A stretch of 11,459 nt of DNA from Flavobacteriales bacterium UBA6049 (GCA_002429085.1 DIYR01000118.1:1-11459), one strand, 5' to 3'. Positions 1-7,254 are shown, numbered from the stretch's first letter. The notes: generated from the sequence alone by a model not told the origin. Program-made: numbers and translations.

Positions 1-40
1 GCCAAGGTTGGGGTCGCGGGTTCAAGTCCCGTTTCTCGCT
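1..40 (+). tRNA. tRNA-Gly(GCC), 3' part only, cut by the window edge
   Basis: The first three bases are the anticodon GCC. They are followed by two purines, the 3' anticodon stem (6-10), a 5-base variable loop (11-15), a T arm with loop TTCAAGT (stem 16-20 / 28-32), the 3' acceptor strand TTCTCGC (33-39) and discriminator T at 40. Counting back from the discriminator with standard tRNA numbering puts position 34 exactly at base 1. A GCC anticodon with a U discriminator fits glycine. CCA is not encoded. The 5' half lies outside the window. It is probably co-transcribed with the tRNA-Leu 49 bases downstream, as no terminator lies between them. Confidence 0.9.
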
Positions 41-89
41 CAAAATTGTTCTTAAAATACTTAATTGTAATCTAAGGCATCAATAGGAT

Positions 90-174
90 GCCCGGGTGGT
101 GGAATTGGTAGACACGAGGGACTTAAAATCCCTTGACCATTGCGGTCGTGCGGGTTCAAGTCCCGCCCCGGGTA
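90..174 (+). tRNA. tRNA-Leu(UAA)
   Basis: A complete 85-nt class II tRNA. The acceptor strand GCCCGGG (90-96) pairs with CCCGGGT (167-173), and the discriminator is A174. The anticodon stem AGGGA/TCCCT (117-121/129-133) encloses the loop CTTAAAA, with anticodon TAA at 124-126. A long variable arm with stem GACC/GGTC (135-138/144-147) and a T arm with loop TTCAAGT (150-166) complete the cloverleaf. The long variable arm, A discriminator and UAA anticodon identify leucine. CCA is not encoded in the DNA. An intrinsic terminator follows two bases downstream. Confidence 0.97.
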
Positions 175-175
175 C

Positions 176-208
176 AAAGGCTAGTAACAAATGTTATTAG
201 CCTTTTTT
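176..208 (+). terminator. Intrinsic terminator of the tRNA-Gly/tRNA-Leu unit
   Basis: A 13-bp stem (176-188 with 193-205, one G-T wobble) with loop AAAT, running into six T residues at 203-208. It starts two bases after the tRNA-Leu discriminator and so ends the tRNA transcript. The 5' arm begins with only three A residues, so it is probably weaker in the opposite direction. Confidence 0.88.
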
Positions 209-328
209 AATGTTTTTCGATCGAAGTATATTAATCTCGATTTTTTAACGTTCAAGAAAGGAAAAGCCGCGAAGATTGTACAGAAAATGTTATAGCTTCG
301 CCAATCAGCATTGAGCGGAATTGTGCAC

Positions 329-601
329 ATGAAAAACGTGATACCTACATTCAGAACATTTTTATTGGCTACCCTAGCTACATTGTTTATTGTAGTGGGT
401 TCTGGCTGTAGAAAGCCTGTTTACTACTCTTCTAAAAGAGTATATGAAGCACGTAAAGAGCAAGATAAAAGGCTCAAGAAGAAAGGTTATTCTAATCAAC
501 AATACCGATATCCTCCTGGTAGAAAAACTCGTTGGAATAAAAGCCGTAAGCCCAACAGAAGAAGATACAAAACAGGTGGCGTATTTAGAGGCAGAAAATA
601 G
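329..601 (+). CDS. Small, highly basic exported protein, probable lipoprotein, function unknown
   Basis: I do not recognise the family. The preferred start is the ATG at 329, giving 90 aa; a TTG 18 bases upstream (311) is in frame but adds residues with no obvious purpose. From the ATG, a charged MKNVIPTFR segment precedes a hydrophobic core ending VVGSGC, so Cys27 could be lipidated by signal peptidase II. The -3 residue is Gly rather than the usual Leu/Val/Ile, so the lipobox is imperfect. The mature part (64 residues) has 25 Lys/Arg against 3 Asp/Glu, with many Tyr and Arg-rich patches near the C-terminus. No acidic surface-export signal follows the Cys, so if it is a lipoprotein it probably faces the periplasm. 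The gene stops 5 bases before the converging waaA stop, with no room for a terminator between them. A cationic periplasmic lipoprotein could contact LPS phosphates, peptidoglycan or nucleic acid; that is speculation. Confidence 0.68.
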   Translation: MKNVIPTFRTFLLATLATLFIVVGSGCRKPVYYSSKRVYEARKEQDKRLKKKGYSNQQYRYPPGRKTRWNKSRKPNRRRYKTGGVFRGRK

Positions 602-606
602 GTCTA

Positions 607-1836
607 TTAGTTTAAGCTTATCGCCAAAGCCTCCGCAATTATTTGGCTAGCTCCCCCATTTGATCTAACATAATTCTTAGCTTTTAAGCTTAAGTTCTCG
701 ATTTTCTCAAAATCATTACTTAAGTTAAGAAAGGCATATCGAAAATCTTCATAAGAAGACACTTCAATTCCAACACCAAGCTCTTTTAGAGCAAAGGCTT
801 CTACAAAAGATTTATTGTCAGGTCCAAAAAACAAAGGCATTCCAAAAGCTGCAGGCTCCAAAATAGAATGGATTCCTGAATTAAACCCACCTCCTATTAG
901 TCCAACATCAGCATACCTATAAATACGTGATAGATATCCATATCCATCACACAACACTATACTACCCTTATAATCATTAGATAAATTAGAATACCTAACA
1001 ACAGATAGTTCACTTTCAATTTTTAGAAGTTTTTGCTCATCAATTTCATGTGGAGCGATAATGAACTTCCAGCCAGGCAATTTCTCTTCCTTAATTAAAC
1101 GAATTACCCATTCATCTTCAGTCTCCCAACTGCTGCCAACAATCAATACTTTGTCATCTTTCTTAAACTCCTGTAACAATGGAAATTCCTCGCTAGTACT
1201 GACAAGATCTAGTACTCTATCTAACCTAGTATCACCGCTTACTGAACAATTCGTGATTCCTATCTCTTTAAGTAAATCTAAAGACTTTCTATTCTGAACA
1301 AAAATATTATCATACCAAGCAAGAGATTTCTTGAACCATGTTCCATAGGATTTAAAGAAATGTTGATCCTCTCTAAAAACAGCAGACACTAGAAAAGTAC
1401 TGATTGCTCTTTCATTAAGCTCTTTTAAGTAGTAGTACCAGAATTCATACTTCACAAAAATCGCTTGATCTGGATTTACAATATCCAAAAAATCTTGTGC
1501 ATTTTTTGCACTATCTATAGGAAGATAAGCTACTAAATCTGCCAAATAAGTATTCTTATGATGCTCGTAGCCCGAAGGCGAAAAAAAAGTAAGAAAAACT
1601 GAGATCTGTTTTTTTTCTCTCAGTTTTTCTAGTACTGGTATCGCTTGTTCATACTCTCCTACTGAAGCACAGTGAACCCACACTATTGGTTCCGAAAGAT
1701 TTTGGACTTTAGACCTAAGAGAATTTCGCCAATTATTTCTCCCCTCTATCCATTTTTTAGCTTTCGGATTAAAGAAAGATGCGACCTTTATTCCTGAAGC
1801 ATATGCTTGAAGACTCAAGCGATATAGCAACTCCAT
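607..1836 (-). CDS. waaA: 3-deoxy-D-manno-octulosonic acid (Kdo) transferase WaaA/KdtA
   Basis: Adds Kdo from CMP-Kdo to the lipid A precursor, the first step of the LPS inner core, at the cytoplasmic face of the inner membrane. The 409 aa length is close to the family norm (about 420). The N-terminal acceptor domain holds HCASVGEYEQ (residues 55-64), with Glu61 matching the catalytic Glu60 of E. coli WaaA, and VKYEFW (128-133). The CMP-Kdo-binding C-terminal half shows GDTRLDR (201-207), VGSSWETEDE (233-242), IIAPHE (259-264), YRYADVGLIGGG (306-317) and the family signature HSILEPAAFGMPLFFGP (323-339). The start lies one base from the stop of the upstream beta-barrel gene, so the two are almost certainly co-transcribed. 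The sequence does not tell whether it adds one or two Kdo units. An inverted repeat within the gene is listed separately. Confidence 0.95.
   Translation of the reverse strand: MELLYRLSLQAYASGIKVASFFNPKAKKWIEGRNNWRNSLRSKVQNLSEPIVWVHCASVGEYEQAIPVLEKLREKKQISVFLTFFSPSGYEHHKNTYLADLVAYLPIDSAKNAQDFLDIVNPDQAIFVKYEFWYYYLKELNERAISTFLVSAVFREDQHFFKSYGTWFKKSLAWYDNIFVQNRKSLDLLKEIGITNCSVSGDTRLDRVLDLVSTSEEFPLLQEFKKDDKVLIVGSSWETEDEWVIRLIKEEKLPGWKFIIAPHEIDEQKLLKIESELSVVRYSNLSNDYKGSIVLCDGYGYLSRIYRYADVGLIGGGFNSGIHSILEPAAFGMPLFFGPDNKSFVEAFALKELGVGIEVSSYEDFRYAFLNLSNDFEKIENLSLKAKNYVRSNGGASQIIAEALAISLN
1592..1630. repeat. Perfect 13-bp inverted repeat inside waaA
   Basis: The arms AGAAAAACTGAGA (1592-1604) and TCTCAGTTTTTCT (1618-1630) are exact reverse complements, separated by 13 bases that include eight T residues. 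In the waaA mRNA this puts an A8 run, read GAA AAA AAA CAG, in the loop of a hairpin. A second 8-base homopolymer lies at 1581-1588. It may be chance in AT-rich coding DNA. Confidence 0.6.
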
Positions 1837-1837
1837 A

Positions 1838-2599
1838 CTAGTTATAATAGAATTCTTGAGGTGGTCGTCTATACAACGGAAGAGAAATTCCGAATCTTAC
1901 TCCATAAAGTAAGTCTAATCGCGATTCATTGTCTTCTTGTTTGGTATCGTAATTAAAACCTCTGAGGTTTTTTGTAAAACCTTGTTTCATCTCAAAACCA
2001 ACAAAAAAGTTTATCAGTCTTTTATTACCTAGGTGACGATATCCAATAAACTGACCTGTCATTAATCCTCCACTTAATCGATCGTACCCTTTCCCGTAAT
2101 CGTCTAAAAGTAGAGGTACTTCACCATTTCGTTCCTCTATTCTAATCTTATGCTGTAAATACCCTAACGAAGCATACACCATCAATCCGCTATTGTCATT
2201 TGGACCAAACCAAGGAAAGATTTTCCCGACTTTTCCTTCTATCGTAAACCCACGCTCTGATAAAATCACATTAGAGTATAAGCCACTAATCCCAGGTATT
2301 GCTCCATTCTCATCAGATAATGTTTGCAAAAACTCATCTTCTTTCACGTCTCCACCAAACATGAACGATCCACCTAATCCATACAACAAGTTTGATTTTG
2401 TCTTAATAAAGAAGGTACTGGCAACACTTGAATTAATTCCAAACCTATCACTCATATCACCACCTGGAAATTGCACGGCATACGAGAAATCCATGATTGG
2501 AGTAAAAATAGCTGAGTCTTTGATAGAAGCCTGACCACTAACCAAATTGGATGATAAAATCAGACCAATTAGTAAAACAAAATTGGATATCTTTTTCAC
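1838..2599 (-). CDS. Secreted outer-membrane beta-barrel-like protein, function unknown
   Basis: A 253-aa protein that I place only at the level of a small outer-membrane beta-barrel. Residues 1-22 form a Sec signal peptide: MKK, a hydrophobic stretch VLLIGLILSSNLV, then a likely cleavage near SGQA. The rest is rich in alternating hydrophobic/polar segments with Gly and aromatic residues (for example LLYGLGGSFMFGG, LMVYASLGYLQHKIRI, LLYGVRFGISLPLY), as expected of short barrel strands and turns. It has no lipobox, no helical TM segment after the signal, and no cysteine in the mature part. The C-terminus (FYYN) is aromatic-rich but does not end in Phe. It precedes waaA with a one-base gap, suggesting a role in LPS or outer-membrane biogenesis. 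The T9SS barrel PorT was considered, but I see no convincing similarity. Confidence 0.72.
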   Translation of the reverse strand: MKKISNFVLLIGLILSSNLVSGQASIKDSAIFTPIMDFSYAVQFPGGDMSDRFGINSSVASTFFIKTKSNLLYGLGGSFMFGGDVKEDEFLQTLSDENGAIPGISGLYSNVILSERGFTIEGKVGKIFPWFGPNDNSGLMVYASLGYLQHKIRIEERNGEVPLLLDDYGKGYDRLSGGLMTGQFIGYRHLGNKRLINFFVGFEMKQGFTKNLRGFNYDTKQEDNESRLDLLYGVRFGISLPLYRRPPQEFYYN

Positions 2600-2640
2600 A
2601 AGGGCGAATTTATCGAAAAATACTGCACTTAGGATGTTTT

Positions 2641-2648
2641 CAAAAGTA
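2641..2648 (-). promoter_or_regulatory. Candidate Bacteroidota -7 box upstream of the beta-barrel/waaA unit
   Basis: Read on the minus strand the bases are TACTTTTG, an exact match to the Bacteroidota TAnnTTTG element. It lies about 42 bases before the beta-barrel start codon, giving a leader of roughly 35 nt. No TTG -33 element is visible at the usual spacing, so the call rests on one short motif. The 94-base interval also has to hold the promoter of the divergent sugar operon, for which I see no equivalent match. Confidence 0.35.
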
Positions 2649-2693
2649 TCGATCTACTAACTTCGCTCGTACTATAAGATATTACTACATTAC

Positions 2694-3821
2694 ATGAAAC
2701 CAATTCAGTTAGTAGACCTTAAAAACCAATACCTAGCAATTAAAGAAGAAGTCGACCAAGCGGTGATAAGCGTACTCGAATCTTCTGCATTTATCAACGG
2801 CCCAGAAGTAAAAGCATTTCAGTCTGAGTTAGAAAGCTACTTAGATGTGAAGCATGTAATACCATGTGCAAATGGTACGGATGCGTTACAGATAGCTCTA
2901 ATGGCATTAGATGTTCAACCTGGAGACGAAGTGATCACTCCTAGTTTCACGTATGTTGCGACATGCGAAGTAGTGGCCCTTTTGAATGCAAAACCTGTGT
3001 TTGTAGATGTTTATCCTGATACATTTAACCTAGATGTTCAGGATTTAGAACGTAAAATCACCTCTAAAACAAAAGCAATTATTCCAGTTCACTTGTATGG
3101 TCAATGTGCTAATATGGAAGCTATTCTTGAAGTAGCAAAAAAACACAATCTTCCTATTGTTGAAGATACAGCACAGGCTATCGGATCTACATACACTTTC
3201 TCAAATGGAGATCAGAAAAAAGCTGGAACTATAGGTGATATTGGGTGCACGTCTTTCTTTCCTAGCAAAAATTTAGGTGCATTTGGAGATGGGGGAGCAA
3301 TTTTCACTCAATCTGATGAACTTGCTGCTAAATTGAGAATGATTGCCAATCATGGTCAAAGTAGACGATACTACCATGATATGATAGGTGTAAACTCAAG
3401 GCTCGATAGTATTCAAGCGGCTATATTAAGAGTGAAACTGAGAAAGCTAGACGAATACAATGATGCTAGATTTAACGCAGCCATGTTCTATTCTGAAACA
3501 CTTGGAAAAAGTGAAAATATTACACCTCCTTTTATCGCTGATTTCAGTACGCATGTATTCCATCAATACACAATTAAACTTCACAATGTTGATCGTGAGG
3601 GATTAATTGAGCATTTAGCAGGTAAAGGTATCCCAAGCAACATTTATTATCCACTTCCTAATCACAAGCAAGGTGCTTTTGCGCATGTGGATGATGGTAG
3701 TTCATTACCTATAACAGAGCAATTAGGTACAGAGGTGTTGTCTCTGCCTATTCACACGGAGCTTTCTGATGAGCAGCTTGTGTATATCACAAATAGTATT
3801 TTAGAATTCGTTGAACAGTAA
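2694..3821 (+). CDS. DegT/DnrJ/EryC1/StrS sugar aminotransferase, WbpE/PorR-like
   Basis: A PLP-dependent (fold type I) enzyme of 375 aa, normal for the family, that transfers an amino group, usually from glutamate, to a keto sugar nucleotide in the cytoplasm. Visible motifs are NGTDALQ (60-66, phosphate cradle), SFTYVAT (84-90), VEDTAQ (156-161, Asp158 facing the PLP pyridine nitrogen), TSFFPSKNLGAFGDGGA (186-202, Lys192 as the Schiff-base lysine) and GVNSRLDSIQAAIL (232-245). The overall pattern, including IPVHLYGQCA and the HGQSRRYYH stretch, is closest in my memory to Pseudomonas WbpE and WlbC, which aminate the C3-keto form of UDP-N-acetylglucosaminuronic acid. Porphyromonas PorR, needed for A-LPS, belongs to the same group. 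It is first in a four-gene operon; ugd starts 18 bases later. The WbpA/WbpB/WbpD-type partner enzymes are not in the window, so the substrate is inferred. ArnB- or FdtB-type activities are less likely alternatives. Confidence 0.88.
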   Translation: MKPIQLVDLKNQYLAIKEEVDQAVISVLESSAFINGPEVKAFQSELESYLDVKHVIPCANGTDALQIALMALDVQPGDEVITPSFTYVATCEVVALLNAKPVFVDVYPDTFNLDVQDLERKITSKTKAIIPVHLYGQCANMEAILEVAKKHNLPIVEDTAQAIGSTYTFSNGDQKKAGTIGDIGCTSFFPSKNLGAFGDGGAIFTQSDELAAKLRMIANHGQSRRYYHDMIGVNSRLDSIQAAILRVKLRKLDEYNDARFNAAMFYSETLGKSENITPPFIADFSTHVFHQYTIKLHNVDREGLIEHLAGKGIPSNIYYPLPNHKQGAFAHVDDGSSLPITEQLGTEVLSLPIHTELSDEQLVYITNSILEFVEQ

Positions 3822-3839
3822 TCCCTAAAACCAAATAAT

Positions 3840-5186
3840 ATGAAAATTGCAGTAGTCGGAACAGGATATGTTGGACTTGTAACTGGAACATGCCTAGCAG
3901 AAACTGGTGGTCAAGTAATGTGTGTAGACATTGATGAGGCCAAAGTGGAGAAAATGAAAAATGGGATAGTTCCAATATATGAACCTCATTTGGATGTTTT
4001 ATTCGAAAGAAACATTAAACAAGGGCGACTGAAGTTTACTACCGTTCTTGAAGATGCGATAAAAGATGCTGAATTGATCTTTTTGGCGCTTCCAACTCCT
4101 CCTGGAGAAGATGGGTCAGCAGATTTGAGTTATGTTTTGGGAGTAGCAAAGCATTTAGGAAAAATTATTACAGACTATAAAGTAATCATTGATAAAAGCA
4201 CTGTTCCTGTTGGTACAGGAGAACAAGTAGAAGCAGCTGTTACCGAAGAATTAGATAAGCGTTTTGGAAAAGACGACCCTAATCGTCCTGATTTTGATGT
4301 AGTATCAAATCCAGAATTCTTGAGAGAAGGCTTCGCAGTTGATGACTTTATGAAACCTGATCGCGTAGTAGTAGGAGCGGAATCTGAAAGAGCTATCCAA
4401 TTAATGGAAAAACTCTACAAACCTTTCGTTCGTCAAGGAAATCCAATCATTTTCATGGATGTAAGATCCGCTGAATTAACAAAATATGCTGCTAATTCAT
4501 TCTTAGCCACAAAGATTACGTTCATGAATGAAATAGCAAATCTCTGCGAATTATTAGGCGCTGATGTGGATAAAATCCGAATTGGAATTGGATCTGATGC
4601 ACGAATTGGAAAACGATTCCTATTCCCAGGTATTGGATACGGTGGTAGCTGTTTTCCAAAAGACGTACAAGCTCTTGTTAAATCTGCAGGGCAGGTTGAG
4701 TACGATTTCAGAATCCTAAACTCTGTTATGGAAGTTAACCAAAAGCAGAAAACAATCATCGTTCCTAAACTAAAGGCCTATTTCGATAATGATTTATCTG
4801 GGAAGAAAATTGCCTTATGGGGATTGGCTTTTAAACCTGATACAGATGATATTAGAGAGGCACCTGCATTATATGTAATTGATGAGTTGACCGCGACTGG
4901 AGCAGAAGTTGTTGCCTATGATCCTGAAGCAATGGAAAATGTGAAAGGTGTTATCGGAGATAAAATAACATACGCAGATGACCATTATGAAGCTTTAAAA
5001 GGAGCAGATGCTTTGGTAATTGCAACAGAGTGGCAAATATTTAGAAATCCCGACTTCATGCACATGGCTAATTTATTAGGAAACAAAGCCATTTTCGATG
5101 GACGTAACCTATACAACCTAGATGAAATGAAAGAGTATGGATTTTACTATACTTCAATCGGTAGAAACACTGTAACCCCATCATAA
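3840..5186 (+). CDS. ugd: UDP-glucose 6-dehydrogenase
   Basis: Oxidises UDP-glucose to UDP-glucuronate with two NAD+ in the cytoplasm. At 448 aa it is a standard-length bacterial Ugd. The N-terminal Rossmann domain shows VGTGYVGLVTG (6-16) and Asp30 at the end of beta-2 for NAD. The middle holds LPTPPGEDGSAD (84-95), DKSTVPVGT (118-126) and NPEFLREG (157-164). The central helix has TKYAANSFLATKITFMNE (214-231, including Lys215 and Asn219), and the catalytic loop GYGGSCFPKD (266-275) carries Cys271. The C-terminal UDP-binding domain includes WGLAFKPDTDDIRE. The GGSCFPKD loop marks it as a UDP-glucose rather than a UDP-GlcNAc (WbpA-type, GGHCIP) dehydrogenase. The last base of its stop codon is the first base of the uxs start (TAATG), so translation is probably coupled to the enzyme that uses its product. 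Confidence 0.96.
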   Translation: MKIAVVGTGYVGLVTGTCLAETGGQVMCVDIDEAKVEKMKNGIVPIYEPHLDVLFERNIKQGRLKFTTVLEDAIKDAELIFLALPTPPGEDGSADLSYVLGVAKHLGKIITDYKVIIDKSTVPVGTGEQVEAAVTEELDKRFGKDDPNRPDFDVVSNPEFLREGFAVDDFMKPDRVVVGAESERAIQLMEKLYKPFVRQGNPIIFMDVRSAELTKYAANSFLATKITFMNEIANLCELLGADVDKIRIGIGSDARIGKRFLFPGIGYGGSCFPKDVQALVKSAGQVEYDFRILNSVMEVNQKQKTIIVPKLKAYFDNDLSGKKIALWGLAFKPDTDDIREAPALYVIDELTATGAEVVAYDPEAMENVKGVIGDKITYADDHYEALKGADALVIATEWQIFRNPDFMHMANLLGNKAIFDGRNLYNLDEMKEYGFYYTSIGRNTVTPS

Positions 5187-6172
5187 TGAAAACAGTTTTA
5201 ATTACTGGTGCCGCAGGCTTTTTAGGGTCACACCTTTGTGATCGGTTTATCAAAGAAGGTTATAAAGTTATTGGAATGGATAATCTTATAACTGGATCTT
5301 TAAAAAACATAGAACACCTGTTTTCTCTTGAAAATTTCGAGTTCTATCAACACGATGTAACAAAGTTTGTTCATGTATCTGATGATCTCGATTACATTTT
5401 ACATTTCGCTTCTCCTGCTAGTCCAATTGACTATCTTAAAATCCCGATTCAAACGCTCAAAGTTGGAGCGATGGGAACTCATAATCTTTTAGGTTTAGCG
5501 AAAGCTAAAAATGCTAGGATTTTGGTTGCTTCAACATCAGAAGTTTATGGAGATCCACAAGTTCATCCACAAAAGGAAGAATACTGGGGACATGTTAATC
5601 CTGTTGGACCAAGAGGTGTTTATGATGAAGCTAAGCGATACATGGAAGCTATCACAATGGCTTATCACACTTTTCATAGTGTAGAGACAAGAATCATTCG
5701 AATTTTCAACACCTATGGACCTAGAATGCGATTAAATGATGGTAGAGTACTACCAGCATTTATTGGCCAAGCACTTCGAGGTGAAGATTTAACTGTCTTT
5801 GGTGATGGAAGTCAAACTAGATCCTTTTGTTATGTTGACGACTTGGTAGAAGGGATATATAGGTTGTTATTAAGCGATTACGCTAGTCCAGTCAACATTG
5901 GTAATCCAAATGAGATAACGATTGGAGATTTCGCAGAAGAAATCATTCAACTTACAGGTACTGATCAACAAGTGATCTATAAGCCCTTACCAACGGATGA
6001 TCCTACACAAAGGCAACCAGATATTTCGAAAGCACAAGAAATTCTCGACTGGGAACCTAAAGTGGATCGATCTGAAGGCCTTAAACTTACTTATGAATAC
6101 TTCTTAACTCTATCCAAAGAAGAACTACATAAGAAAGACCACAACAATTTTGACGGATATATTAAACGTTAA
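5186..6172 (+). CDS. uxs: UDP-glucuronate decarboxylase (UDP-xylose synthase)
   Basis: An extended short-chain dehydrogenase/reductase of 328 aa that converts UDP-glucuronate to UDP-xylose through an NAD+-bound 4-keto intermediate. It has the Rossmann motif GAAGFLG (8-14), FASPASPIDY (74-83, characteristic of UXS), the active-site segment STSEVYGDP (116-124, Thr117 and Glu119), and YDEAK (146-150) giving the Tyr/Lys pair. This is followed by RIFNTYGPRM and the substrate-binding GDGSQTRSFCYVDD. The SPASP and YDEAKR signatures separate it from epimerases and from RfbB. It overlaps ugd by one base and is followed three bases later by rfbB. UDP-xylose is both a glycosyl donor and a known feedback inhibitor of Ugd. 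The ending KKDHNNFDGYIKR runs a little past the core fold. Confidence 0.95.
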   Translation: MKTVLITGAAGFLGSHLCDRFIKEGYKVIGMDNLITGSLKNIEHLFSLENFEFYQHDVTKFVHVSDDLDYILHFASPASPIDYLKIPIQTLKVGAMGTHNLLGLAKAKNARILVASTSEVYGDPQVHPQKEEYWGHVNPVGPRGVYDEAKRYMEAITMAYHTFHSVETRIIRIFNTYGPRMRLNDGRVLPAFIGQALRGEDLTVFGDGSQTRSFCYVDDLVEGIYRLLLSDYASPVNIGNPNEITIGDFAEEIIQLTGTDQQVIYKPLPTDDPTQRQPDISKAQEILDWEPKVDRSEGLKLTYEYFLTLSKEELHKKDHNNFDGYIKR

Positions 6173-6175
6173 CCT

Positions 6176-7228
6176 ATGAGTCATTCTATTCTGATAACAG
6201 GCGGAGCAGGGTTCATCGGTTCACATGTTGTTAGGGAATTTGTCACCAAGTATCCCGACTATACTATTGTGAATTTAGATCTGCTCACATATGCCGGTAA
6301 CTTAGCCAATCTTACAGACATTGAGAATCATGCCAATTATCATTTTGTAAAAGGTGATATTATGGATGAAGCTCTAATTGAAAGATTGTTTCATAAATAT
6401 AAGTTCACTGGAGTGGTTCATTTAGCAGCTGAAAGTCATGTTGATAGATCCATTAAAGATCCATTAGCATTTCTCAATACAAATATTCTTGGTACTGTAA
6501 CGCTGTTAAATGCCGCTAAAAAACATTGGGATGGAAACTTTGAGGGAAAGCGTTTTTACCATGTTTCAACGGATGAAGTTTATGGCTCTTTAGGTGCTGA
6601 AGGCCTATTTCTAGAAACTACATCATATGATCCACAATCCCCTTATTCTGCATCTAAAGCTAGTAGTGATCATTTTGTGCGGGCATACGGTAATACATAT
6701 GGTCTTCCATTTGTTATAACCAACTGCTCCAATAATTACGGCCCTAATCAGTTCCCAGAAAAGCTTTTGCCATTGTTTATACATAATATACAAGAGCAAA
6801 AGACATTACCCGTTTATGGCGATGGTAAATATACGAGGGATTGGCTGTATGTCATTGATCATGCAAAAGCAATAGATGCTGTTTATCATAAAGGTGCTAA
6901 TGCTGAAACTTATAACATCGGTGGATTTAACGAATGGCAAAATATTGAGTTGATTAAATTGATGTGTACAATCATGGACAACAAACTGGGACGCTCAAAA
7001 GGCTCATCAGAAGAATTGATAACATATGTTACAGATCGCCCAGGTCATGATCGTAGGTACGCCATAGATGCCTCCAAAATTAAAACTGAACTTGGTTGGG
7101 AGCCCTCCGTTACTTTTGAGCAAGGTTTGGAGCTAACTATAGGCTGGTATTTAAACAATGAAGAATGGCTCAAAAACGTTACTTCGGGTGATTATCTAGC
7201 GTATTATGATTCTCAGTACAATAACTAA
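6176..7228 (+). CDS. rfbB: dTDP-glucose 4,6-dehydratase
   Basis: Converts dTDP-glucose to dTDP-4-keto-6-deoxy-glucose, the entry point to dTDP-rhamnose and amino/deoxy sugars. At 350 aa it is typical of RfbB/RmlB. It shows GGAGFIGSH (9-17), the LDLLTYAGNLANL stretch typical of dTDP-glucose enzymes (34-46), AAESHVDRSI (84-93), the catalytic STDEVYG (131-137, Thr132-Asp133-Glu134) and YSASK (157-161, Tyr157/Lys161). These are followed by NNYGPNQFPEKLLPL and GDGKYTRDWLYVIDH. It is last in the operon, three bases after uxs, with a strong terminator following. RfbA, RfbC and RfbD partners are not in the window and must lie elsewhere if rhamnose is the end product. Confidence 0.96.
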   Translation: MSHSILITGGAGFIGSHVVREFVTKYPDYTIVNLDLLTYAGNLANLTDIENHANYHFVKGDIMDEALIERLFHKYKFTGVVHLAAESHVDRSIKDPLAFLNTNILGTVTLLNAAKKHWDGNFEGKRFYHVSTDEVYGSLGAEGLFLETTSYDPQSPYSASKASSDHFVRAYGNTYGLPFVITNCSNNYGPNQFPEKLLPLFIHNIQEQKTLPVYGDGKYTRDWLYVIDHAKAIDAVYHKGANAETYNIGGFNEWQNIELIKLMCTIMDNKLGRSKGSSEELITYVTDRPGHDRRYAIDASKIKTELGWEPSVTFEQGLELTIGWYLNNEEWLKNVTSGDYLAYYDSQYNN

Positions 7229-7254
7229 TTTATTGTTCTAAAATATCAGTACAT

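Noticed and set aside
1..174. tRNA genes as a possible integration site for a mobile element
   Set aside because: No integrase, no direct repeat of the tRNA 3' end downstream, and all following genes look like core chromosome.
216..225. Perfect 10-base palindrome TTCGATCGAA after the tRNA terminator
   Set aside because: Too short and isolated to call an operator or attachment site; no second copy or flanking promoter seen.
276..300. Possible promoter for the small basic gene (TTG at 276-278, TAGCTTCG at 293-300)
   Set aside because: The -7 match has one mismatch to TAnnTTTG and the spacing of 14 bases is shorter than the usual ~19, so it is not annotated.
444..650. 68-aa open frame overlapping the small basic protein in another frame
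   Set aside because: No signal or domain; it is an out-of-frame shadow of the better-supported gene at 329-601 and runs into waaA antisense.
1061..1297. Open frame antisense to waaA
   Set aside because: Lies wholly within a clearly conserved gene and has no recognisable features.
2193..2534. 113-aa open frame antisense to the beta-barrel gene
   Set aside because: The opposite frame has a clean signal peptide and operon spacing; this one has low-complexity Pro/Asn/Ser content typical of antisense translation.
4433..4759. 108-aa open frame antisense to ugd
   Set aside because: Covers the conserved Ugd catalytic loop region on the other strand; no independent support.
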